A DNA stretch of 7,404 nucleotides from Campylobacter sp. (GCA_017506845.1 JAFVMP010000195.1:1-7404), one strand, 5' to 3'; numbered from the stretch's first letter, positions 1 through 6,113 are shown. A program made the numbers and translations. Notes: generated from the sequence alone by a model not told the origin.

Positions 1-1
1 G

Positions 2-94
2 ACTTTTCCCCCACTTTTCCCTACCATAGGGAAAAGTTCCCCAGCTATGTTGCCACCGATATTAGAAAGCAATTTTTTTAACCACTTTTCCCTA
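2..94. repeat. Iteron-like ACTTTTCCC repeats (four copies)
   Basis: ACTTTTCCC occurs at 2-10, 13-21 and 84-92 on the plus strand and inverted at 29-37. The copies at 11-23 and 82-94 share the longer form CCACTTTTCCCTA. The first two copies start 11 bp apart, about one helical turn, so a protein could bind them on one DNA face. Short repeats of this kind occur at plasmid or island replication origins and at operators. A RepA-like ATPase gene lies on the other side of the transposon and would be its neighbour in the uninterrupted DNA. The repeats are seen directly; a role in initiation is inference. Confidence 0.5.
13..37. repeat. Perfect 11-bp hairpin with 3-nt loop
   Basis: ACTTTTCCCTA (13-23), loop CCA, then TAGGGAAAAGT (27-37) form a perfect 11-bp inverted repeat built from two of the ACTTTTCCC copies. 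No T-run follows on either strand, so a standard rho-independent terminator is unlikely. It could be a dimer binding site or an origin hairpin. The gene to its left, if any, is outside the window. Confidence 0.65.
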
Positions 95-133
95 TATGTG
101 TATACGTGTAGCAAATTTAAAAAATTTTTTACT

Positions 134-141
134 CGATTTAG
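134..141. repeat. Left target-site duplication, CGATTTAG
   Basis: The 8 bp directly outside the left terminal repeat are identical to the 8 bp directly outside the right one (5837-5844). Eight bp is the usual duplication length for the IS1595 family. A perfect A6T6 palindrome (119-130) lies just upstream, so the target was an AT-rich region. Confidence 0.9.
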
Positions 142-157
142 CGGTATTATGTAGCAA
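142..157 (+). repeat. Left terminal inverted repeat of the transposon
   Basis: CGGTATTATGTAGCAA reads inward from the left end. It matches the right terminus read on the minus strand at 15 of 16 positions (C versus T at position 14). Similarity ends after this block. It lies between the nuclease stop codon at 194 and the left duplication. Confidence 0.9.
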
Positions 158-193
158 ATACACCTATATTTTTGATAATTTAATATTTTAAAG

Positions 194-1456
194 TTATAAC
201 AATGGTCTGTTGCGCTCCAATAAGTATCCATAAGAATCTGTATTAAAATCTGAATAAAATAAATCTATTTTTTCCAACAAGGACGCAAAATTTAAATATT
301 CTATTGCATCAAAATCATCTGTTCCTAATCCAGTATTTAGAACAGTTTTATAATTATCAAAATTATATGTCTCAGTTCTTGATTCGCCTAAAAGGTCATT
401 CATTATAGTTTTGGTTTTTGCTAATAAACAAATGTATTGGAAATCCCTATCAATATATCTTGTTTGATTGTTCGGATGTGCCATACTGATGTGTTGATTT
501 GGAGTTAGCGCAATCAAATTCTCTATATAGTCGCTAATTGACGGAAACTCAGACTCTGGAAAAATATGATGAATCTGCGTAGCATTAACCAACTCTGTAT
601 CTTGCAAGACCTCAGATACTGAATTGTGATATTGCGCATTAAAGCGTCTTACAGTTCTTTTGGCTCTTTCTACGTTATATCTTGATGTAGCGTCGACTTG
701 CTGTTGTTGCTCATTATATTCTTGTCTTGTTATATTTTTGCTTTTACCACTAAGCTCATCTCTCCAATTTATTCTATTATATCTTAACTCGTCTAATGTA
801 ATAGGTGTTGATGACAAAAATCCTTTTCTTGTTCCAAGTTTTTGCAGGGAGAAAGCTAAAGGATTTAAAATTTTGGTAAATATTCGTCCGCATTCAAGCG
901 GTTTGTTGATTCTTGTATGACGGATCGTAAAGTCAATAAAGGTTTGTTTGAGTTGTATAAAATCATTATGTGTTTGATTGTCGAAGAAATTTTGAAAACT
1001 GTCATAAATTCCACTATCTTGCAAAACTTTTCTGATATAGTTGGTTAAGAAAAATAGCGAATTTGTCTCCCGAAGTGCAATAAACTCTAAAAGTTCAAGA
1101 TTATTAATTTTATAGTTGTGCCTCGAATTTGTTCCAATATCCAATAAAGCCCCACTATATTTCAAAAGATTGATAGGTTGGGAAAAATATTTATCATATT
1201 CATTATTCGCCATATTAGAATCAAGATTTGGCTTTAAAAATATTGCTTCAACATTATCTTTAGTGTATTGATCTTGCCAAATATCAGATACAGTGAATTC
1301 GGTTTCTGTGTTATAACCAGTGTGTTGTAAGATGCAATCAGCTATTATAAGTATTACGTCAGCCGTGCATTTTTGATCTATCCATCTAGCATTGCCACTA
1401 ATTCTAACATCATAATTTCTAGAATTTAAAAATTCAAGAACTTCCTCTCTCGTCAC
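194..1456 (-). CDS. HNH-family restriction endonuclease of the RM cargo
   Basis: A 420-residue protein with a C-terminal HNH (beta-beta-alpha metal) nuclease motif: QIHHIFP at residues 294-300 (H296/H297), N313 in NLIALTP, and H322, with H327 nearby. HNH enzymes cut DNA with a single metal ion. The first ~280 residues show no motif I recognise and probably hold DNA recognition. The gene starts at GTG (1456), supported by a strong ribosome binding site, AAAGGAGG, 6 nt upstream, and its start overlaps the end of the methyltransferase gene by 23 bp, so the two are probably translationally coupled. A nuclease just downstream of a methyltransferase is the standard layout of a Type II system. HNH nucleases paired with one m5C and one m6A methyltransferase are known in Type IIS systems such as Eco31I/Esp3I, but I cannot show homology to a named enzyme or read the target site. 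The gene appears full length and ends 37 bp from the transposon's left repeat. Confidence 0.85.
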   Translation of the reverse strand: MTREEVLEFLNSRNYDVRISGNARWIDQKCTADVILIIADCILQHTGYNTETEFTVSDIWQDQYTKDNVEAIFLKPNLDSNMANNEYDKYFSQPINLLKYSGALLDIGTNSRHNYKINNLELLEFIALRETNSLFFLTNYIRKVLQDSGIYDSFQNFFDNQTHNDFIQLKQTFIDFTIRHTRINKPLECGRIFTKILNPLAFSLQKLGTRKGFLSSTPITLDELRYNRINWRDELSGKSKNITRQEYNEQQQQVDATSRYNVERAKRTVRRFNAQYHNSVSEVLQDTELVNATQIHHIFPESEFPSISDYIENLIALTPNQHISMAHPNNQTRYIDRDFQYICLLAKTKTIMNDLLGESRTETYNFDNYKTVLNTGLGTDDFDAIEYLNFASLLEKIDLFYSDFNTDSYGYLLERNRPLL

Positions 1457-3941
1457 AATATTCCTCCTTTAAGGCTCCAAACCAAAAACAGCTAACGCTA
1501 TCAACATTTAATGTTCTTGTTTGATAATTGCGTGCTATTTTATAAAATTCTCTAAAATCACTACTGGAAATATATTTTAGCTGTTTACTGCTTAAATTTT
1601 TAGAAATTTTTGGGATAAGGATAGCCACCGAGCCATTTACCACATAACCACTTTCTTTTTTTACAAGACGTGGATTGTATGTCATATTTGGGGTTAAATA
1701 AACATCATCTCGATTTAAGAACTTAGATGCTGCAAATTTATCAAGTTTGCTTTTCTCAACATAGCTATCATAACCGTCAATTTGTATTATTTTTCCATCA
1801 TCTGCAATATTACGTGATTTTAAAACCCTTATGGCCTGCTTTGTCTTATTGGTAGATGTATTTGAATTCGTAAGCTGCCTATCGCGAAAAACATCGAAAA
1901 TTCCAAAATCCATTTTACTCAGAATAGTATCGAAGAAAAAGTTCCTATAAATGACCCAGTATGGCAAGTCTTTGTCAAAAATATAGTTTTTCTTCTGCTT
2001 TAAATTAATCCTTAGAGGTAGAGATTTGACATTAATCTCATTTTGTTTGCCGGTTGTTATATTTATAGTTTCTATCAATACTCCATTAAAGCCAAACTCT
2101 CCAAAGTCTAAAATATTACTAACTCCTGTTTTTGCAAGAAGTTCTCTAGTACCTCTATAATCTTTTGTATTTAATAAATTTTTCGGCATTATCATGGACA
2201 CATAGTCTGAAATTTTAAGTGATTTTTCTAAAAAAGCACCAGCTAAGCTACTGATTTCATCACTTAATTGAACTCTATATTTGCTATTTTTAGATAGTTT
2301 GGAAAACGGGGGATTGCCAATTATCAAATCCGCCTTTGCTTCATATTCCATAAAATCTGTATTTATAAACTCTAAATTAAAATTTGTTGGGACTATATCA
2401 TAATATAGTATTTTTAAAATCTCTAAGCTGTCACTATCTATATCAATAAGTTTTAAATTTACATGATCCACGCTTTCATATTTTTTAAAAATAATAGGCA
2501 AGAAATTACCGCATCCAGCACTAGGTTCAATAATTGTAATTGAGTTTTTATTAAAAGTCGGTAGAGTCTTGGCTATTTCATTAACGATAAATCTATTTGT
2601 AAAGTATGCAGAATGAGATTCTCTTTTTGCATTGGACATCTCGGCAATAGTAGACAATGAGGCCGTGTCTATATTGTCTTTATTGCTAATAATATATTTT
2701 TTTAACTTATCACTATTTATTAAGCTATGTTTAGCGATTATATTAGTAATTTCATTTTGTTTTAACTTTTGTTTCCGCATAAAATTTAATATTTTTTGAG
2801 CTATTTGTCTGAAGATTGCAGTAGGAACAGCTTCTCCTATACTTTGACGAATATTAATTTCGTATTTTTTGCTTGTTTTTATTTTTTCATCGTCATTTAA
2901 AGAGTTAAGTTGTTCTAATGAAGCATCAATCCACTTAAAATTATCAGGAATGCTCATCATAAGCATAAGTTCTCTTATAGAAAAAACTCTATCGTCTACT
3001 GGATGAATAGTATTTTGACTAGCGAGTTGGTCGTTCCTTGTATGAACGCAAGGTGCTACCGATTCCCATTTTTGTCTAGTATATTTATCGCCGTTTTTTG
3101 CTTTGTTTAGAACTATTTTACCATTTATAGTTTGATGTGGGCGTTTTCTCTCATCTTTATTTTCAAAGGCGTTCTGCCCTTGGGCTATATCCTTTATCCA
3201 CTCTCTCATGTGTGCTGGATATGTTCTAAAGCTATGAAAAAAGTCATTTTTATCAAATTCGCCCCATTGTAAATTTCGCAAATGGCCTATAACTTGTTTT
3301 AGACTTTTTTGCTTTGTAAAATCAGGGAAAAGTTCTAAAGGAGATATGAAATTAGCTAATTCTTTACAAACTCCAATAACCAAAGTTCTAGTCCGAGATG
3401 AATTTCCTCCATAATTTTTAAAATTTATAATCTCATTATATATGCAGTAATTCTCAGCCAAATTTGCCTCTATCATATCGCCTATTTGCGTAACTTTACC
3501 ATTTTGTGCTATACAACCAGTCTTATAGAAGCCCGAAACATTTTCTATAATAAAAAATCTAGGTTTAACGTCAACTATCATATTAACGCTTTCAACCACA
3601 AGAGAATTCCTATCTATTTCGTTGGGTTGTTTTTTGTGATTCGCGACACTCATGCCTTGACAAGGAGGCGTTGCTATTAAAACATCTACCTTATCATTCC
3701 CTAATTGTTTATAAACTTCTATTTGATCTTTAATTTGTTTTTTTATGTCTTTTTCTCTTATATCTCCTAATACATAGCCGCTTTGAAATTTACATTTATT
3801 ATTTATCATTTGAATTTTTAATCTACGTTCTATAATTTCATTTGTGGCTATACATTCAAAACCAGCTTCTTTAAAGCCATAACAACCGACCCCAGCAGAT
3901 GAAAAGAGCGATATATATGTAAGGATTTTATTCGGCAACAT
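1434..3941 (-). CDS. Fused C5-cytosine / N6-adenine DNA methyltransferase
   Basis: An 835-residue protein with two methyltransferase domains in tandem. Counting from the ATG at 3941, the C5 domain (about 1-390) has motif I FSSAGVG near 13-19, the catalytic PCQG near 93-96 (motif IV), ENV near 133-135 (VI), RTR near 183-185 (VIII), an IREL-type motif IX region near 323-340, and GEAVP near 369-373 (X). The second domain (about 440-835) has motif I EPSAGCGNF near 472-480 and NPPF near 543-546, the N6-adenine type, with a long C-terminal part that probably carries target recognition. Each domain would methylate one strand of an asymmetric site using S-adenosylmethionine, protecting host DNA from the HNH nuclease. 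I prefer the ATG at 3941 to a TTG at 3977: it has a purine-rich AGAAAGAG 8 nt upstream and leaves a normal short lead-in to motif I. The gene overlaps the regulator by 14 bp and the nuclease by 23 bp. All expected catalytic motifs are present. Confidence 0.92.
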   Translation of the reverse strand: MLPNKILTYISLFSSAGVGCYGFKEAGFECIATNEIIERRLKIQMINNKCKFQSGYVLGDIREKDIKKQIKDQIEVYKQLGNDKVDVLIATPPCQGMSVANHKKQPNEIDRNSLVVESVNMIVDVKPRFFIIENVSGFYKTGCIAQNGKVTQIGDMIEANLAENYCIYNEIINFKNYGGNSSRTRTLVIGVCKELANFISPLELFPDFTKQKSLKQVIGHLRNLQWGEFDKNDFFHSFRTYPAHMREWIKDIAQGQNAFENKDERKRPHQTINGKIVLNKAKNGDKYTRQKWESVAPCVHTRNDQLASQNTIHPVDDRVFSIRELMLMMSIPDNFKWIDASLEQLNSLNDDEKIKTSKKYEINIRQSIGEAVPTAIFRQIAQKILNFMRKQKLKQNEITNIIAKHSLINSDKLKKYIISNKDNIDTASLSTIAEMSNAKRESHSAYFTNRFIVNEIAKTLPTFNKNSITIIEPSAGCGNFLPIIFKKYESVDHVNLKLIDIDSDSLEILKILYYDIVPTNFNLEFINTDFMEYEAKADLIIGNPPFSKLSKNSKYRVQLSDEISSLAGAFLEKSLKISDYVSMIMPKNLLNTKDYRGTRELLAKTGVSNILDFGEFGFNGVLIETINITTGKQNEINVKSLPLRINLKQKKNYIFDKDLPYWVIYRNFFFDTILSKMDFGIFDVFRDRQLTNSNTSTNKTKQAIRVLKSRNIADDGKIIQIDGYDSYVEKSKLDKFAASKFLNRDDVYLTPNMTYNPRLVKKESGYVVNGSVAILIPKISKNLSSKQLKYISSSDFREFYKIARNYQTRTLNVDSVSCFWFGALKEEYCDERGSS
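1463..1470 (-). promoter_or_regulatory. Strong ribosome binding site of the nuclease gene
   Basis: AAAGGAGG on the minus strand lies 6 nt before the GTG at 1456. It is the strongest Shine-Dalgarno match in the window, lies inside the methyltransferase coding region, and decides the GTG start. Confidence 0.85.
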
Positions 3942-4182
3942 TAGATATGCTCTTTCTTGCTTCCCAAGTTCTAACAATTCTTACAATATCATCATCGTTA
4001 AGATGTGAAAGCATATCCAAAATAGCTCTCATTGCTAACGGTTGATTAACATCTCTTAGCCACTCTGTATATGTTCGCAAAGACACTCCAAGTCTATTTG
4101 CCATCTCTTGTTGCGAAATATTTTGTATCTCTTTGCTCTCTATAAGAGTATGCGTCTTCTTTAAAATTTGCGATAACTTCAT
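3928..4182 (-). CDS. Small Xre-type HTH regulator (C-protein-like)
   Basis: An 84-residue protein with a helix-turn-helix at about residues 22-46 (ISQQEMANRLGVSLRTYTEW), typical of the Xre/Cro fold. Its size is that of the controller (C) proteins of Type II RM systems, which delay nuclease expression after entry into a new host. Here it is the first gene of the operon and overlaps the methyltransferase start by 14 bp, whereas most known C genes directly precede the nuclease. It may regulate the whole operon, the divergent transposase, or both. I chose the ATG at 4182 over the ATG at 4260: AAAGGG lies 7 nt upstream, a -10 box lies at 4210-4215 inside the longer version, and the extra 26 residues look like translated AT-rich promoter DNA. 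The HTH is clear; a true C-protein role is inference. Confidence 0.82.
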   Translation of the reverse strand: MKLSQILKKTHTLIESKEIQNISQQEMANRLGVSLRTYTEWLRDVNQPLAMRAILDMLSHLNDDDIVRIVRTWEARKSISNVAE

Positions 4183-4189
4183 ATTTATG

Positions 4190-4195
4190 CCCTTT
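4190..4195 (-). promoter_or_regulatory. Ribosome binding site of the regulator gene
   Basis: AAAGGG on the minus strand, 7 nt before the ATG at 4182. It supports the 84-residue form over a longer one starting at 4260. Confidence 0.7.
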
Positions 4196-4209
4196 ATATC
4201 AATGCTTGT

Positions 4210-4215
4210 ATTATA
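4210..4215 (-). promoter_or_regulatory. Probable -10 box of the RM operon promoter
   Basis: A perfect TATAAT on the minus strand lies 27 nt before the regulator ATG and would give a leader of about 20 nt. The upstream DNA is A/T-periodic with no good -35 box, as is common for the main sigma factor of Campylobacter. No other good promoter is visible before the two downstream genes, which fits one operon. Confidence 0.6.
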
Positions 4216-4241
4216 TCTAAATATCTTTAAATATAAAAGAG

Positions 4242-4276
4242 ATGTATATATGTATAGCATGAATATTTTTATGTAT
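4242..4276. promoter_or_regulatory. Repeated ATGTAT motifs, possible operator
   Basis: ATGTAT occurs at 4242-4247, 4250-4255 and 4271-4276, and again over the transposase start codon at 4306-4311, all in the space between the divergent regulator and transposase genes. The first two are 8 bp apart, within a TA-rich tract upstream of the regulator's -10 box. They could be binding sites for the HTH protein, but in DNA this AT-rich they may be chance. Confidence 0.3.
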
Positions 4277-4305
4277 GAATTTTAAGCTTCAATATAGGCA
4301 TAATT

Positions 4306-5202
4306 ATGTATAATACGGTACAACACTTTTTACTATCAACTGAAGCTCGTAAGCTATCTCTTATTAGAATTGCAAAGATGAACGATTTTCAGGCCATCGC
4401 AACTTTTAGGCAAGTTCGTTGGTTTGAAACCAAAGGCAACCCGGTGTGTCCTTGCTGCGGCAGTGGGGGCAAAATTTACTTCATAGCCTCTCGCAAACAG
4501 TTTAAATGTAAGGAGTGCGCAAATTTCTTTAGCGTTACTAACGGCACGATTTTTCATGGACATAAGCTACCGCTTCAGACTATACTTACCACCATTGCGA
4601 TATTCGCTAATACCGCTAAAGGAATTTCGGCATCACAACTCTCTCGCGATTTAGACGTTCAATACAAAACCGCATGGGTATTGCTTCATAAAATTCGCGA
4701 AAGCTTAATGGATTATGATAATTCGCAACCGTTTCAAGGCGTAGTCGAAATGGACGGCGTATATGTTAACGGCTATATCCGTCCTAGAAATAGACTAGAA
4801 AAGAGAATAGATCGTAGAAAGGCATATAAGCCTAATAAAAGAGTGGTTATATCGCTTAGGCAAAGAAATGAATTCGGTATCGGAGCAAATCACACGAGAA
4901 CTTTTATTTTAAGAAGCGAAAACCCGATAGAGCTTAGTCGTATAGCTCATAGATTTATCGTAAGAGGTAGCGAAGTGCATACCGACGAGAATATCGGATA
5001 TTCAAATTTTATAGCTCATTACGATCACAGAGTAGTTAATCACACCGTAGAGTATTGCGATATAAACGGAGAGAATAATAATCAAAGCGAAAGCTACAAT
5101 TCAAGATTTCGCAGACTTCAATACGGACAATATCATAAATTAGGCACATTGTATCTGTCAAACTATGCTAATGAGATAGCTTACCGAGAGGATACAAGGT
5201 GA
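4306..5202 (+). CDS. IS1595-family (ISXO2-type) transposase, shortened by an in-frame TGA
   Basis: A 298-residue DDE transposase that cuts and joins the transposon ends. The N-terminal part (1-80) has a zinc ribbon with C48/C51 and C68/C71, followed by a helical DNA-binding stretch at about 105-135. The catalytic domain shows D150 (VEMDGVYVNG), D227 (VHTDEN) and E262 (NNQSESYNSRFRR), the IS1595-type DDE triad. The start at 4306 fits the family, whose proteins begin just before a QHFLLS-like segment; the ribosome binding site is weak (AGG 8 nt upstream). The frame stops at TGA (5200-5202) in REDTR-stop, but the same frame continues for 39 more codons to 5322 and encodes a family-like C-terminus (GYWQGNHRVAERL). 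A single change of an arginine codon (CGA or AGA) to TGA explains this. All catalytic residues are upstream of the stop, so residual activity is possible but uncertain. Confidence 0.9.
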   Translation: MYNTVQHFLLSTEARKLSLIRIAKMNDFQAIATFRQVRWFETKGNPVCPCCGSGGKIYFIASRKQFKCKECANFFSVTNGTIFHGHKLPLQTILTTIAIFANTAKGISASQLSRDLDVQYKTAWVLLHKIRESLMDYDNSQPFQGVVEMDGVYVNGYIRPRNRLEKRIDRRKAYKPNKRVVISLRQRNEFGIGANHTRTFILRSENPIELSRIAHRFIVRGSEVHTDENIGYSNFIAHYDHRVVNHTVEYCDINGENNNQSESYNSRFRRLQYGQYHKLGTLYLSNYANEIAYREDTR

Positions 5203-5322
5203 TTTAACGACGGCTTTATCTTTAGAGATATTTTAAAAAAGTGCTTAGACAGCGTAATTTCAAACGAATTCTGCGGTTATTGGCAAGGCAATCATAGAGT
5301 AGCTGAGAGATTAAGCATTTAG
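5203..5322 (+). pseudogene. Separated C-terminal tail of the transposase
   Basis: Thirty-nine codons in the same frame as the transposase follow the TGA and end at TAG (5320-5322). They encode FNDGFIFRDIL at the start and GYWQGNHRVAERL near the end, resembling the conserved end of IS1595-type transposases. The full protein would be about 338 residues. Nothing suggests separate translation. The last 12 bp overlap the end of the converging gene at 5311. Confidence 0.75.
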
Positions 5323-5737
5323 GATTTTTATACGATATTGTTTTGCATCGTTTATAACACGACATTCTATTACGTCTTGACGGACTAAATTCTCTAAAAT
5401 GGTGTAAATTCCGCCGTATATCGATTTATGAAGCTCTTGCGGCAGAGCTTTTGCTTTCATTACATACTCTGTTAATTCATTTATATCGACATTGTCGTTG
5501 CTTTTTATATACTCTATAACAAGCTTTGTTAACTCTTTGTGCTTAAAATATCTTTCTCTCGTTTTCTTGAGCGCTATTTTTCTTAAGTCGTAGTTCGGAT
5601 CAAATATCTTTATGCTTTTTTGAGATAGTTGAAATTTCATCTCTCGCTTCTTTGATAGCTTCTTGATATGATTTGATCTTGCCTTGAAGATCTGCGTGTT
5701 TAGCTACTAAAGCCGATATTACGTGAGATTCTGCCAT
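5311..5737 (-). pseudogene. Frameshifted small companion gene of the transposon
   Basis: Two overlapping frames form one broken gene of about 141 codons. The first begins at ATG 5737, with AAGGGA 6 nt upstream, reads MAESHVISALVAKHADLQGK and stays open to TGA at 5600-5602. The second (open from 5640 to 5311) carries on with SIKIFDPNYDLRKI and a basic helical C-terminal half. The shift falls in an A6 run in CTCAAAAAAGC on the minus strand; removing one A restores one frame (STISK-SIKIFDP). From memory, small uncharacterised proteins with an MAESHVISALV-like start and an FDPxYD motif are widespread in proteobacteria and I associate them with transposons, but I cannot verify that here. The N-terminal part looks like a charged helix, possibly a coiled coil. 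Its end overlaps the transposase's full frame by 12 bp, as expected of a compact transposon. The second frame alone could give a 109-residue protein from ATG 5640. It may be decayed, wrongly sequenced, or rescued by slippage. Confidence 0.7.
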
Positions 5738-5820
5738 ATTTTTCCCTTTTTACCGCAATTGTTATATGCGATTAATATGGCTAGAATTTTATCTGATTAT
5801 TTTATAGAAGTTGGTTGCGG

Positions 5821-5836
5821 TTACTACATAATACCG
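5821..5836 (-). repeat. Right terminal inverted repeat of the transposon
   Basis: Read inward on the minus strand this is CGGTATTATGTAGTAA, matching the left terminus at 15 of 16 positions. GCGGT (5817-5821) and ACCGC (5833-5837) add a small local dyad at this end that the left end lacks. Confidence 0.9.
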
Positions 5837-5844
5837 CGATTTAG
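5837..5844. repeat. Right target-site duplication, CGATTTAG
   Basis: An exact direct copy of 134-141, directly outside the right terminal repeat. Removing 142-5844 would join TTTTTTACTCGATTTAG to TGGTTAAAC and restore the presumed original target. Confidence 0.9.
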
Positions 5845-5989
5845 TGGTTAAACAATTTTAAAATTTCTTGATTTTTTCTTTAATGGTTTTTATAAATTTC
5901 AATCAAAATTTTAAATTTGTTCAAATCAGTTTAGAACTAGATTTCAAGCAAAAAATTTGAGCTTTATATTTTTCTAGGCAAAAAGTCCA

Positions 5990-6113
5990 AATTTTGACTT
6001 TTATATTTTTTAGATTGGCAGGATAAGGTTTTATGCCAAAAAATGACCCCAAGTCATTTTTAGCATAAAACTCTAAGTCTGCGACGCTCTTAAAAATTTC
6101 CACTAAAGAAAAA
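5990..6113 (-). repeat. Left arm of a long imperfect inverted repeat
   Basis: Read on the minus strand, this arm matches 6293-6424 on the plus strand. Shared blocks include TTTTTCTTTAGTGG (6100-6113 and 6293-6306), AATTTTTA-GAGC-TCGCAGA, TTATGCT, GGGGTCA, TATCCTGCCAA and AATATAAAAGT. The right arm has about 12 extra bases in the middle. The arm carries most of a 60-codon frame starting MEIFKSVADLEFYAKNDLG if GTG 6103 were used. The arms look like two diverged copies of one repeat in opposite orientation. Confidence 0.75.

Larger units (their letters stand above)
142..5836. mobile_element. IS1595-family transposon carrying a restriction-modification operon
   Basis: A 5,695-bp unit has 16-bp terminal inverted repeats (142-157 and 5821-5836, 15/16 identical) and an 8-bp direct duplication CGATTTAG on both sides. 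It contains one transposase of the IS1595/ISXO2 type, whose known 8-bp duplication fits. Only about 1.5 kb on the right (transposase plus a small companion gene) is mobility module; about 4 kb on the left is cargo, namely regulator, fused methyltransferase and HNH nuclease. The left repeat begins 37 bp past the stop codon of the nuclease gene, so the cargo is packed tightly against the end. IS1595-family elements with passenger genes are known, and this fits that pattern. The transposase has a premature stop and the companion gene a frameshift, so self-mobility is doubtful. Because the duplication begins with C and ends with G, the boundary could formally shift by one base on each side (6-bp repeat), but 8 bp fits the family. 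Confidence 0.9.

Noticed and set aside
13..37. Rho-independent terminator
   Set aside because: The stem is strong but no T-run follows on either strand, and its sequence belongs to the repeat set.
660..920. Plus-strand frame opposite the nuclease gene
   Set aside because: The predicted protein is Leu/Ser/Cys-rich with no motif and is fully explained as the reverse of the nuclease coding sequence. Frames at 3486-3680 (+), 4354-4563 (-) and 6539-6898 (+) were rejected for the same reason.
194..1456. Homing endonuclease, because of the HNH motif
   Set aside because: It overlaps and is coupled to a complete methyltransferase gene, with no intron or intein context, which fits a restriction enzyme much better.
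3942..3977. Methyltransferase start at TTG 3977
   Set aside because: It adds 12 residues with no family support and deepens the overlap with the regulator; the ATG at 3941 gives a normal lead-in to motif I.
3928..4260. Longer regulator starting at ATG 4260 (110 residues)
   Set aside because: The extra 26 residues would cover the best -10 box and the AT-rich promoter DNA, and the ATG at 4182 has an AAAGGG at good spacing.
5600..5640. Programmed -1 frameshift at A AAA AAG in the companion gene
   Set aside because: The heptamer is in the right register, but a -1 shift leads at once to GCA TAA. The frame with the FDPNYD motif needs a +1 shift, so mutation, sequencing error or slippage fits better.
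5921..6103. A 60-codon minus-strand gene starting at GTG 6103
   Set aside because: There is no ribosome binding site, the C-terminal half is low-complexity A/T-derived sequence, and the inverted copy at 6293-6424 is not open. I treat it as part of the repeat.
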